DNA from: Hormiphora californensis
Taxonomy: Eukaryota; Ctenophora; Tentaculata; Cydippida; Pleurobrachiidae
NCBI GenBank assembly: GCA_020137815.1
Contig: CM035360.1
Span: 6,103,559 to 6,167,558, forward strand
DNA length: 64,000 bases
Reading direction: 5' to 3'
A program made the translations under genes and the position numbers. Shown here one piece after another: positions 11,588 through 23,166 of the stretch (position 1 is its first letter; each line of letters opens with the position of its first letter). The notes below the pieces were generated by a model, which had not been told where the DNA came from, did not search any database, and saw nothing but the letters and a program-made list of their open reading frames with translations.

Positions 11588-11739
11588 TTACCACCTAGAC
11601 CACAGCTACCATACTGCAAAGTAATCAGAATATGATCCCACCTGTTCTCACATTTCGGGCGAGACTGCAACCGCTAATTGATAGTTTCATAGTAGGGATC
11701 GTGAGCATAAAATATGTCAAACACATTTTCACCAGTATT

Positions 11740-11770
11740 GTACTGAAGAGGGCATTCTGCCGAAACGTTT
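11740..11770 (+). ncRNA. Hammerhead-ribozyme-like motif in the Penelope tail
   Basis: CTGAAGA is followed by a short hairpin (GGCA-TTC-TGCC) and GAAAC, the order of a hammerhead core. Such motifs are known in Penelope-like terminal repeats. The usual CUGAUGA is changed by one base, and stems I and III were not established, so activity is doubtful. Confidence 0.4.
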
Positions 11771-12167
11771 ATTTTTGTTTTGAAAATTCCTTGTTCTGAA
11801 TGTCTGATACAACTCCGGAAAACGTGAGGAACACAGCAGCTATCAGCTGCAACCCACCCAAGTCATAAAAATAAAAACGCACGATATTTGTGTGTTGCAA
11901 CTTAAAAAGAGCTTCAATTTGATGGTCAAACTCCTTCTTTTCCTTTTCATCGTCACTCATTATTCGTTTAACCGCCGCGATCTTCGCAGTAGTACCTTGA
12001 ACAAATAGTCCAAAATATATAAACCCCTCACTTCCTTTGCCAATTCGAAGAGATACATCAGCTTTTAGTCGGATTGGTGATCGGGTGTCCCCAAAGTCAC
12101 CATAGAGATCTTGAAAGAATTCAGATTTAGCCAGATGAATTTTAGCCAATTTCTGCTCATACGACAT

Positions 12168-12678
12168 CCCGATCACTAAATTGGGAAGCGGAAAGTTTAG
12201 CAGCGATAAACAGTAACTTTTTAATAAAACACAATTAACTGGAGTGAACAGGTACAATAACTCATAACAAATTAATATTTTATTAATTACAGTGTGCATA
12301 ATACAAAATAATATCAATATTCCGGACTGGGTGATCTTACACGGTCGCTTGTAGTGGGAAAACGGTAATGGAAAACGAAGATACAGTAAGACGACGCACA
12401 ACCGTGACCAATCAGGGCGCTAGTACGTGCTGACACATGAACTTTGCCGCGCGGTATGCACCGTGCGCGTCTCCTTACTGTATTTTGCGGTACCGTATTT
12501 TGACTGCAAGCACACTGTAACTGCAAGAATTTTTATGTTATTAAATAATAAACATATTTTAAAACACATGTGTTGTGTGAAAAATCAACATCATGGGAAA
12601 CTATTTTACTATTTGTTTCCCTGTTTTTATTTTTGAAACTCATTCGAAACTCATCATATATCCAGGATTTGTCATGAG
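12168..12678. other. Upstream flank of kinase paralog 3
   Basis: No gene or element is recognised. The sequence is AT-rich up to the 21-bp minisatellite. Confidence 0.5.
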
Positions 12679-13228
12679 AACTAACATCTCGACTAGCAGA
12701 GCTAACATCTCGACTAGCAGAGCTAACATCTCGACTAGCAGAACTAACATCTCGACTAGCAGAGCTAACATCTCGACTAGCAGAGCTAACATCTCGACTA
12801 GCAGAACTAACATCTCGACTAGCAGAACTAACATCTCGACTAGCAGATAACATCTCGACTAGCAGAACTAACATCTCGACTAGCAGAACTAACATCTCGA
12901 CTAGCAGAACTAACATCTCGACTAGCAGAACTAACATCTCGACTAGCAGAACTAACATTCGACTAGCAGAACTAACATCTCGACTAGCAGAACTAACATC
13001 TCGACTAGCAGAACTAACATCTCGACTAGCAGAACTAACATCTCGACTAGCAGAACTAACATCTCGACTAGCAGAACTAACATCTCGACTAGCAGAACTA
13101 ACATCTCGACTAGCAGAACTAACATCTCGACTAGCAGAACTAATATCTCGACTAGCAGAACTAACATCTCGACTAACAGAGCTAACATCTCGACTAGCAG
13201 AACTAACATCTCGACTAGCAGATAACAT
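12679..13228. repeat. 21-bp minisatellite
   Basis: About 26 tandem copies of AACATCTCGACTAGCAGA plus ACT or GCT. Most are identical, one lacks three bases (near 12846) and another one base (near 12958). Because 21 is a multiple of three, long open frames arise on both strands; these are not taken as genes. Confidence 0.95.
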
Positions 13229-13308
13229 TTAAACTTAGTTTAGAATGGAACAATATAGAGGTTATAGATATAGAGGTTATATAGCACATAATATATTGTG
13301 TATCTAGA

Positions 13309-13455
13309 TCACACATATTGTGTAAATACAAAACAGTCTCCGCCACAGTACTACCACCCCTCAGGGTCAAGGTATTGACGATAGATCACACATATTGTGT
13401 AAATACAAAACAGTCTTCACACTTGTACTACCACCACTCAGGGTCAAGGAATTGA
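13309..13455. repeat. Tandem duplication of about 75 bp
   Basis: Two adjacent copies begin GATCACACATATTGTGTAAA and end GTCAAGG(T/A)ATTGACGAT. Each starts with a small palindrome (CACATATTGTG). Confidence 0.85.
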
Positions 13456-13675
13456 CGATGACCGAATCTGGGCAAAAAACAGGGAATTCGGCCGACCAGA
13501 AGAGCATTTTGTCAAGGCGTCCACCCTGGAAGATATTGTTGTCATCATGACCAGTGTAAGTTGGTTAAAATTAACTTAATTATTATGAGTGAGATCTGGT
13601 CAGGATTGAATACCCTAACCCAAAAGTCTGAGAGTGGACTTGGAGTCCAAATTTTTAGGAGAAATATGACTTGTA

Positions 13676-13740
13676 AACCTATCATGGCCCTTGTCAGCGC
13701 CTCACGTTGTAAACGTATCATGGCCCTTGTCAGCGCCTTG

Positions 13741-13806
<66 letters not shown>

Positions 13807-14465
13807 ATTATTAAAAAAATATTCATTAGTTTTTTATGAGTTTTGCGGGAATTGGACACGAGTCGCCTGCTTTAGAGTCGGAGCTGCTAACCGTTGCACC
13901 ATGGAAGAGGTGCTACTTTTACAATTCAAGAGACTATAAATCGCGCGCGACTTGTAAAGCCGCGCGAGTTGGAGTCAGAATCAACAAGTATGGAGTCGGA
14001 AGAGTGAGAGTCATTTTATATGGAGTCTAAATACTGGGTGCGAGCGATCGCCGCCCTTAATTGACGGGGGTAGGGGATCTCATGGAGGGCGCCGGGCGGT
14101 ATTTCCCATCAAATGCATGTCCTTCTCGTCTCGGTCTCGATTGACAAGTTACTAGCGCTGAGCAAGGGCCATGAGTATGTGTTACAAAGAGGCGAAGGGC
14201 TGGACAGCTGGCGCGCGAGCCTTGAGAATCAAATTGGGGGGTTGGCGGCCGCCAGAAGGACAGGGCGCGACAAGGGCCGGAGATCTGGATTTACAGGCAG
14301 GCGCTGACGAAGGGCCATGATATGTTGAAAAGCAAGCGGCTGACAAGGGGCCACATGATATGATTTACAGAAGGGACAGGGCATGACAAGTCCATAGATA
14401 TGTAACAAGCAAGGGCTGGACAAGGGCCATGATATGTTTTCCAAGACGAGGCGCTGAAGAGGGCG
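13676..14465. repeat. Dispersed repeat around GGCGCTGACAAGGGCCATGATA
   Basis: The phrase TCATGGCCCTTGTCAGCGCC occurs twice on the plus strand (13683-13736). Related copies in the opposite orientation follow at about 14302-14330 and 14412-14458 (GGGCCATGATATGTT). A (GA)n tract lies at 13752-13805. No coding sequence is seen. Confidence 0.6.
13840..13905 (-). other. Possible tRNA-derived SINE head (relic)
   Basis: Read on the minus strand, GGTGCAACGGTTAGCA resembles a tRNA A-box region and is followed about 40 nt later by a degenerate B-box-like stretch. A full cloverleaf cannot be drawn, so a decayed tRNA-derived SINE is the likeliest reading. Confidence 0.25.
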
Positions 14466-14509
14466 AGTGATAGCAGCACAGCAGTTAAGCTGCTTAAGGG
14501 CTCTCTTTC

Positions 14510-15896
14510 TCCCTCTCCATCGTCTCTCTCTCTCTCTCTCTCTCTGCTCTATCTCTCTCTCTGCTCGCATCTCTCTCTTCTCCTCTCTCTTTCCCTCGTG
14601 TTTAGTTCGACTTTTTCCCTCATTCTACTCATACGAATGGCGACTGGAAGGTCGAAGACCCGCAACTCCCCGGACTTTGCTGTATGGGATTGAGAGGGAG
14701 GAAACTAGCACAAATCGGGCGAAGGGCCGGCGACTCGAACCGACAACCTCCTAGCAGAGAAGCTAGAATATTATCTATCTGAGGGGAGAGACACCCTTGT
14801 TCAAATTAGGAGAGTAACCAAAAAAGGCCCTGGTTTTAACCCATTTTCCATATATCTTTTTCGAAATCCCATTCTAGGATTCACTAATTTAGTCATATAT
14901 CCATTCAGAAACCCGAGTTTGTTGATGAGTTGGAACGACTATTCTTCTAAGGGGAAGGGGCGGAGACGAAGGAGAAAGAGAGAGTGTAGCAGATACAGAA
15001 CGGAAGGAAGATGAGTAAGGCATTCGAGGCATCGCTGTATCCTGTGCAGACCGAAACCTTCGCTGTATCCGACATTATGGGATACCGCTTATTTATACGC
15101 CATTATTGTGAGTTATTCATGCCGCTGCATAGGTGACATATTAAAACCATCCGCAATCTGCAATGTCTAATGTTGAAACCTTCAATTGCGCGGACAGGGT
15201 AAGGGGAAACATGGAGGGCCTCTTATTAGTTTCCTGACCCTTCTTTACATTCCTATTAGCCATTACGGTGGGAAATTGATTGACAACACGGTGCACCCGG
15301 CGAATAGGATTCGAGGGGCCGAAGGCGACGGAAGTAGAAGACCATTGAAAACGTATGTTGGGAGCAGAGACAAAACAACTTAACAGCGACGAGGGAACCA
15401 TCTAGAAAGCGATGAGTCTATAGAACGAACAGAGAGGATCCGTATCAGTGACACAGGACCACCAGAGACAGCGGAAAAAGGAAGACTCGGGGAGACACCA
15501 GTGTAGTAAGACGGTGTAGTTGAGCAGGAAGAGGAGCACTAAAATAATATAAGGTTAAAGGCCAAGGAGGATAAGAAAGCTTTCGTAACCCTATTTGCAG
15601 GGGAAAAAACAACTTTCAATCACGAAGGTGAAAAGAATGTTTACTGACCTTGATGTTCGACAGACCAGCATAGGTATCTCGTAATAATTGAATCATTTTA
15701 TGAAACTATAGAGGCGAGCTCATGAAGCGTTCTGATTACTCGATGACTGAGAGTAGAACACACTTCGAGAGTCGATATCGGGTCTACATCGGCTCTGAGA
15801 TCTGTCTATACAATATTCTCTTATAGCCTCTCTCTGAGTTAGAGCTTATATAGAGGCATAGATTAGTATATATCTCCTCACCTCTCTCTCCTTCTC

Positions 15897-15930
<34 letters not shown>

Positions 15931-16538
15931 CCTCTTCCCTCCCTATCCGGCGCTCGCCGTGATCACACTAACAGCAATGTGCACATGCAAAAAACTGTGT
16001 CTTACCTCCATCCCAAGTGATCTGGTTGCGGAAAATTTGAATTTTCTCTGACCGAGTTGGGAGGAGGTTGGAGTTAGGTAGGGAGGGGTAGAAGAAGGGG
16101 GCCAAGGAGAGGTAAATGAGACTTTTTTGTTTTGATCTCTTTTTTTTCTTTGGGTCTGGGAGGGGAGCGGGATAGAGAGGGAAGGAGAGAGGAGGCGCGG
16201 AGGGAAAAGCCAGAGAAGCAGAGAAGAGGGGATAAGGTAGAGAGAGAGAGAGCGGCAGAACACGAGATAGATGAGAGAGAGCGATAGATAATATATAAAA
16301 AGAGATCGTAGAGCGAGCGACTTCTCTATTGAGAGATATCTCTATCTATCTCTCGTCTAGATCTCTCTCTCGCTCTATCTCTAGCTAAATATCACCCATT
16401 ATATCACCCTAATCTCTCTGACTCTCCCTCACAGTTGTTGTAGTCTCGATCTCACCCTCTGTCCGTATGCAACTATCACATCCCTCTGTAGCTGAGCTAC
16501 AGCAGATGTCTAGTGTCTCCCCACTCATCGAACGATTA
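14510..16538. other. Gene-poor region with CT/GA tracts
   Basis: CT-rich tracts lie at about 14518-14590, 15880-15935 and 16320-16385, with GA-rich sequence around 16230-16300. Several short open frames occur, but none shows a recognisable domain. Confidence 0.5.
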
Positions 16539-19500
16539 GGTAATATGGTAGTTCTGGGCTGAACATTTTCGACCGCTTTAAAGCGCTTTTTAATTAAGCG
16601 TTCGAGAAGAAAGGCGCTGTATAGCCCCCGCTTTAAAGCGCTGTTAAAAGCGATACGCTTTAAAGTACGCCAGCGCTTTAAAGCGCTTTTAAGCGCTAAA
16701 AGCGCTTTTATAGCGGTTTCTGAAGCAATATTAAAGCGCTTTCGAAGCGCTTATCTATAAAGCGCTTTTTAAAAGCGCTTTAAAGCGCCACCGATTTAAA
16801 GCGCTTTATTTTCAAAATTTAGCGCTTTAAAGCGTTTTGCAAGCGCTTTAAAAAGCGCTATGAAGCGCTATAAAGCGCTTCGTCAGATCGCTTTTAAAGC
16901 GCTATTTAGCGCTATTTAGCGCTTTATAGCGCTTTCGAAAGCGCTTTTAAAAGCGCTATAAAGCGCTAAATAGCGCTAGAAAGCGCTTTTAAAAGCGCTA
17001 TAAAGCGCTTTATATTTATAGCGCTTTTAAAAGCGCTAGAAATCGCTTTCAATAGCGCTATAAAGCGCTACAAAGCGCTTTATAGCGCTTTTTAAAGCGC
17101 TTTATATAGCATATTTGAAAGCGCTTTATAGCTCTATACAGCGCTTTTAAAAGCGCTTTTTAGCGCTTTTAAAATCGCTTTAGAAAGCGCTTTAAAGCGC
17201 TTTAAAGAGCGCTTTAAAGCGCTTTTTATAGCGCTAAAAAGCGCTTTCTAAAGCGCTATGAAGCACTATTTAAAGCGCTATAAGAAGCGCTTTAAAGCGC
17301 TTTATAGTGCATTTAAAAGCGCTTTTAAAAGCACTTTAAAGCGCTTTAAAGCGCTCTAGAAATCGCTTTTTAAAGCGCTTTATAGCGCTTTTAAAAGCGC
17401 TTTAAAGCGCTTTAAAGCGTTTTTAGAAACGCTTTCTGAAGCGATATAAGCGCTTTTTAAAGCGCTGTGCAGGGTAGAAGGGTCACGGCCCTTGAACACC
17501 GCCATGTGGCGGTTTTAACCGCCACGTGGCCCCTGGATGTGGCGTCAATTCTCAGGACGTGGCGCCAATGAGCCTTTTTGGCGGTGTTCATGTGGCGTTA
17601 ATAGTCGAAATTGGCGCTTCGAATTGGCGCTTTTCTTTTTTGGCCCCAGGGACGTGGCGTTGGCCCCAGGACGTGGCGTCAATTTTTGAGTGGCGGAGAT
17701 GTCAAAATTTTTTGGCGCTTTTCGGATGACGCCACACCCAAAAAATTCGAATCGCCAATTTGTTTTTTTGGCCTATCATTTGGCGCTAATTTTTGGCGCT
17801 AATTTTTTGGCGCCATGTAAATTGGCGCCATATAAACTGATACTATAAAGCGCTTTATATTTATAGCGCTTTTAAAAGCGCTAGAAATCGCTTTCAATAG
17901 CGCTATAAAGCGCTACAAAGCGCTTTATAGCGCTTTTTAAAGCGCTTTATATAGCATATTTGAAAGCGCTTTATAGCTCTATACAGCGCTTTTAAAAGCG
18001 CTTTTTAGCGCTTTTAAAATCGCTTTAGAAAGCGCTTTAAAGCGCTTTAAAGAGCGCTTTAAAGCGCTTTTTATAGCGCTAAAAAGCGCTTTCTAAAGCG
18101 CTTATATGAAGCACTATTTAAAGCGCTATAAGAAGCGCTTTAAAGCGCTTTATAGTGCATTTAAAAGCGCTTTTAAAAGCACTTTAAAGCGCTTTAAAGC
18201 GCTCTAGAAATCGCTTTTTAAAGCGCTTTATAGCGCTTTTAAAAGCGCTTTAAAGCGCTTTAAAGCGTTTTTAGAAACGCTTTCTGAAGCGATATAAAGC
18301 GCTTTTTAAAGCGCTGTGCAGGGTAGAAGGGTCACGGCCCTTGAACACCGCCATGTGGCGGTTTTAACCGCCACGTGGCCCCTGGATGTGGCGTCAATTC
18401 TCAGGACGTGGCGCCAATGAGCCTTTTTGGCGGTGTTCATGTGGCGTTAATAGTCGAAATTGGCGCTTCGAATTGGCGCTTTTCTTTTTTGGCCCCAGGG
18501 ACGTGGCGTTGGCCCCAGGACGTGGCGTCAATTTTTGAGTGGCGGAGATGTCAAAATTTTTTGGCGCTTTCGGATGACGCCACACCCAAAAAATTCGAAT
18601 CGCCAATTTGTTTTTTTGGCCTATCATTTGGCGCTAATTTTTGGCGCTAATTTTTTGGCGCCATGTAAATTGGCGCCATATAAACTGATACCAGAAACCC
18701 CCTAGTGGCCCCTAGGGACCCCCAGGAGGCGCTAGAGTCACGTAAAAGCCCCCTAGAAGGCTCCAAGAGACCCCTAGAGGCCACTAGAGTCGATTAGAGT
18801 CCCTCAAAAGCCCAGAAAGATCGAATGCAGCCCCAGATGAGCACACAAGGCCCCCAAAAAGCCACTAGAGTTCTCTAGAGTCCCCTGAAACGCCCCAAGA
18901 GGACACCAGAGGTCCCTGAATGTCCGTAGAAGTCCCTAAAGACCCACAGAGGCATCAAGGATTGAACAGTTAAAAAAGAGCTGTGTTTATATAAATATAT
19001 CGCCATGTAAGAACTTAATTAGCGCCATGTAAATGGCGCTAATAATTACTTTGGCGCTTTGATGTGGCGGAGTTTATGTGGCGCCAACTATGTGGCGTCA
19101 ATTATTGACGCCACACCGAAAATTCAAAAAACCACGTGGCGCTAAAATCGACTAAAAATCCATTGGCGCCATCCTCTCAAAATTGACGCCACGTCCTGGG
19201 GCCAACGCCACGTCCCTGGGGCCAAAAAAGAAAAGCGCCAATTCGAAGCGCCAATTTCGACTATTAACGCCACATGAACACCGCCAAAAAGGCTCATTGG
19301 CGCCACGTCCTGAGAATTGACACCACGTCCAGGGGCCACGTGGCGGTTAAAACCGCCACGTGGCGGTGTTCAAGGGCCGTGACCCTTCTACCCTGTGCAG
19401 CGCTTTTAAAAGCGCTATAAAGCGCTTTTTAAAGCGCTTTTTAAAGCGCTTTAAAAAGCGCTTTTTAAAGCGCTTTATAGCGCTTTTAAAAGCGCTGTAA

Positions 19501-19934
19501 AGCGCTTTAAAAAGCGATTTTTCAACACCGCTTTTAAAAGCGCTTTTTATAGCGCTTTAAAGCGATATTCACCGCTTTAAAGCGCTTAAAAGCGCTTGAA
19601 AGCGCTAAAAGCGCTTTAAAGCGCTATAAAGCGTTTTGAAAAGCGCTTTATAGCGCTTTTAAAAGCGCTTTTAAAGCGCTTTAAAGCGCTTTATTTTTTC
19701 TCGCCATCAAAAAAAAGCGCTTTAAATCGGTGGCGCTTTAAAGCGCTTTTGAAAGCGCTTTAAAGCGCTTTCGGAAGCGCTTTATATCGCTACAAAAACC
19801 GCTATAAAGCGCTTTTAGCGCTTTAAAAGCGCTTTAAAGCGGTATCGCTTTAAAGCGCTTTAAAGCGCTTTATAGCGCTTTCTCAAACGCTTTAAAGCGG
19901 TCGAAAGTGTTCAGCCCAGAACTACCATATTACC
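16539..19934. mobile_element. Foldback element FB-A built from AAAGCGCTTT palindromes, 3.4 kb
   Basis: Ends are GGTAATATGGTAGTTCTGGG and its inverse, flanked by an exact 8-bp duplication AACGATTA (16531-16538, 19935-19942). The outer arms consist of scores of variants of AAAGCGCTTT, itself a perfect palindrome. Inside are modules rich in GGCGCC and CCACGTGG, from about 17479 and 18319 and inverted at about 18990-19398, opening with GGGTAGAAGGGTCACGGCCC. The left side carries a tandem duplication of about 845 bp (16998-17842, 17843-18690). No transposase is present. The 8-bp duplication fits a hAT-type non-autonomous element; the assignment is inferred. Confidence 0.85.
18692..18965. repeat. 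Central spacer of FB-A with a degenerate CCCCTAGAGG motif
   Basis: Many loosely spaced variants of CCCCTAGAGGCCACTAGAGT occur between the inverted halves. They have no mirrored partner, so this stretch would form the loop if the arms paired. Confidence 0.6.
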
Positions 19935-19942
19935 AACGATTA

Positions 19943-21219
19943 TAATGTCCCTTGATCTCAATTCTCCCGCAACATCATTCATCAGCTTCTCTCCCTCTAT
20001 CTCTCCCTCTCTCCCTCTATCTCTCTTGTTCAGACTAACAAGTATGAACAAAGAATACCTCCCATTTCTTATAGCTCTCACGATATAAGTCTATCAATTG
20101 AGGTCTGTCTATGGAACAAGGTCTGACCATCAATTGAGTTTGCTATCCCGACACAGTCTTACGCTTTCTCTCCATTTATCGATCAGACTTACACGACACC
20201 TATCATTCTAGTTTTACAATCCAGCCATCTCTCGCTGTCTCTCTCTTTCTCCCACTCTCCGTCTACTTCTCGAGACGACAAGTGTCTAGTGGGGGGAGAC
20301 GCAAATTTGTGACAGTCCTTCATGAAGGTAGGAAGGATGAGAGAGAGAGAAAGATATAATGGGGAGAGAGAGAAAGAAAGGTGTAATGGGGAGAGAGAGA
20401 GAGAGTCCCGAGACATAGCAAGTTAAAAGAAGGGGAAAGAATTGTTTCGATTGGACCCGACCAATGGATAAATTAAAAAAACGATGCATATTTTACGTGT
20501 TTCATGGAAGGAATCATTCCTGGAATTTGAAAGCTAAACATCTTCTTCACACAGTGGATGAACAATGAAGGTTCAAGATACGTACATAAAATGTTACAAA
20601 GTTGTAACACTTGGTAACATACCACGCAACACATTTTGTAACGGATTTGTAGACACACCATTTAGAGGAACACACAAAGATTGAAAGACACAGGACCCAC
20701 AAATCAGAGTGACAGACAGTTCAAATCAGAGCTCAAATCTTAGGAGCTGTAAGGTGCTGATATCATTATGCTTTATTTGCCTACCTTTTCTCCAAAATCC
20801 TCTCTCCCGTATTGCAGCAGATTTACCCACCAGTCATGGCCTACTGAGGGGTTGGTAATGATATGGGAAAGATATGGTGGTGAGGGGGGTAGGGAAAATA
20901 TAAACACATCGACTCAATGAATGATCAACTAAATTTGTGTGTACATAACAGAATATTTTTTATTTCGCTCAAATTTCACATTCCCTCCTTCACCCTCCTC
21001 ACGAAAAATAGGTTTGCAAAAATTGTCTTTCATCACCAAAAATGCGGAGTGATTGGTACAAAAAACGTAAAAAAGAAGCACGAGATGAAATCAACACGCT
21101 AATTAGTAATTGCATAATTTTGTAATTAATAACATATACACCGTCAGAGAATAAGTAACTAGCACTAAATAATAATAACTCCCAATGAGAGAAAGATTCC
21201 AGAAAATAATCCCATTTTT
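19943..21219. other. Intergenic region 3' of the CAP gene
   Basis: CT/GA-rich patches lie near 19990-20035 and 20335-20410, then AT-rich sequence. TTTATT at about 20959-20964 reads AATAAA on the minus strand and could be a polyadenylation signal for the CAP gene. No other gene is seen. Confidence 0.45.
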
Positions 21220-22611
21220 TTATCCAACAACCTCGTACAGCTCAGTAACAAACTTTCCATCCTTGTATTTTGTGAGGAACTGTTCAGCAATGGAGGACTC
21301 GGACTGAAAAAAGGGATGTATAGTTAGAAAATAGAACAAATTAGGACAAACTTTGTCTTGTTGACGTCCTCCACATTGACAAGAGAAGGAAGTTGATAAT
21401 TGAACAGTGCGCGGCGCACAGGGAGAGGTAGAGTTCGCGCGCGCCAACTGCTGACAATCTATGTAGACTCACATATTCTCCGTTTTCTTCCACCAGGCAG
21501 ATATTCACTTCAGACGACTTGGCCGTGACGAATTCCGTATCCAGTCCAGTGGCTTTCTTGACAAAGACCTGGCAACCGTCAGTCTTGTCAATGTTTAGGA
21601 TAGGAGCCTTGTCGTTAACCTGGCGGGGAGAATCGGTTTAGAATACTGCCAAGAGGAGGAATTTGATTTGAACCACAAATTTCAGAGAGTCTGGAAATTC
21701 ATCTTCTGATCCCTGAGTTAACTCAATTAATATGGGGAATGCCAATCATGTGCTCGTTGGGTGTATTTTACCTGTACTTTGACGCTGGTACAATTGACAC
21801 AGTCCATACTGGCGACCAGAGTGTCCACAATAATTGCAACCTTTTTACAGTTGTCTAGGGTAACAGAGTTGATTTTACCTGGGGAGAGATATATGTTTTT
21901 TAATAAAACAAATAATGAACTGTTCTGTATAGATTAAAGGTGAATCAACACGAAAGAGTGCTCACAAATACTATACCTTTAACGGTAATAACAGAGTTGT
22001 CGCACTTAAAGACGTACAGAGCCTGGGACACCTGAGCATCGATAACAATATCGTTGTTTCCACTCTGGTACTCCTGTGGAAGAGAAAGTTTGTTAGAAGC
22101 GAGCTGTAAGTGAGGTATTAGTTTAGGAAATTGGAACATTGGGGATAGACAAGTGAAAAGCAAGCTCTAATCTAGGCTGGGGTGAAGTAGTAGGGGAAGT
22201 GAGTTATCAAATTTAGGGAACATTGGGGGTTTGAGTTGTCAAGTGGTGAAAAATGGAGAAAGTAAAATGTCGAAAGTACTTTTGTAGTTAAAAGAATGGT
22301 TATTTAGCTAAACAGTTACTTGGTTGAATTGTTTATAATACTGTCTCCGTATTGCTTTTGTTAAAAACAGTTTAAGTGGTTTAGATTTTTAGTTAATGAC
22401 TTGAAAAACTCTGTGCCTCCATATTTCTCTAACTTATTTCAATTTCTTGATATTCAGACTGACACCTCATCTTTCCTCAATCATTCTTTTGGGGAAGTAA
22501 GCTCTAACAGCGAAATTTTGCAGTAACTTTTTCATCACCATATTTGGTCAACGGACCTATCTTTCTCTTTGTGTCGCTGAGATTCGTGTTCATGAGCAGC
22601 TTTCATTTGTT

Positions 22612-22687
<76 letters not shown>

Positions 22688-23096
22688 AATAGAAGAGTGA
22701 AGGCAGTAACATTTGCATTGTACCAACCGACAACTTTCTTTCTCAGTGGAGTATGATTTATACTGTATGAATTTGGATAATAAACTCAACAAATTAGGAC
22801 AGACCCAGAACAACATCTTATTACACTTACGCAGATCCATTTCTTTCCCTCAAGTTGGAATTTGGGTGGCCTCTGGACAGCAGCTGCCTTGGCAGCAGGA
22901 GCGGGTGATTTCTTGTTTTTGTTGACATCACTAGCCTTCACAACACTGGACCCCCTTAGTTCGGGGTTCTTGTGTGTCTTTTGGTCGTCAGTAACCTTCC
23001 TTAGACCTGAAAGGGATAATTCATTATTTGCGTTAAAGATAATTCATTATTATAGAGATAAACTGATATATTGTCCTTCTGTGGAACAGTAGGTAG

Positions 23097-23166
<70 letters not shown>

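Larger units (their letters stand above)
8902..11859 (+). mobile_element. Penelope-like retroelement with GIY-YIG endonuclease
   Basis: The element is about 2.96 kb, bordered by the 12-bp target duplication. It encodes a reverse transcriptase and a C-terminal GIY-YIG nuclease, the canonical Penelope arrangement. A 19-bp repeat, GGTGGGTTGCAGCTGATAG (8952-8970), recurs inverted at 11841-11859, and CAGCTGATAG is tandemly repeated near the left end; terminal repeats of mixed orientation are typical of these elements. It lies antisense to the kinase gene it disrupts. Confidence 0.88.
7725..12167 (-). pseudogene. IRE1-like kinase-RNase, paralog 3, split by a Penelope-like insertion
   Basis: The N-terminal part is at 11860-12167 (ATG at 12167; GKGSEGFIYFG, AAVKR) and the C-terminal part at 7725-8889 (HRDFKPSN, SDFGLSRE, MAPE, then RNRVQH in the RNase domain). 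A retroelement of about 3 kb lies between them in the opposite orientation. The break falls after the segment matching FYFYD, before the hinge and catalytic loop. The 12-bp duplication AAGTCATAAAAA flanks the insert (8890-8901, 11860-11871). Counting one duplication copy, the two parts total 1473 nt, an exact multiple of three with no stop at the join, so the ancestral gene encoded about 490 aa and the insertion looks recent. As it stands the gene cannot give a full product unless the insert is spliced out. Confidence 0.85.

Noticed and set aside
12533-13228. Long open frames (SASRDVS or LLVEML heptads) over the 21-bp array
   Set aside because: They exist in several frames of both strands because the repeat length is a multiple of three; there is no flanking coding sequence.
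12679-13228. CRISPR-like array
   Set aside because: The units are contiguous with no unique spacers, and the genome is eukaryotic.
14700-14760. tRNA gene on the minus strand (GGTTCGAGTCGCC)
   Set aside because: A B-box-like stretch is present, but no D arm or anticodon arm can be drawn upstream.
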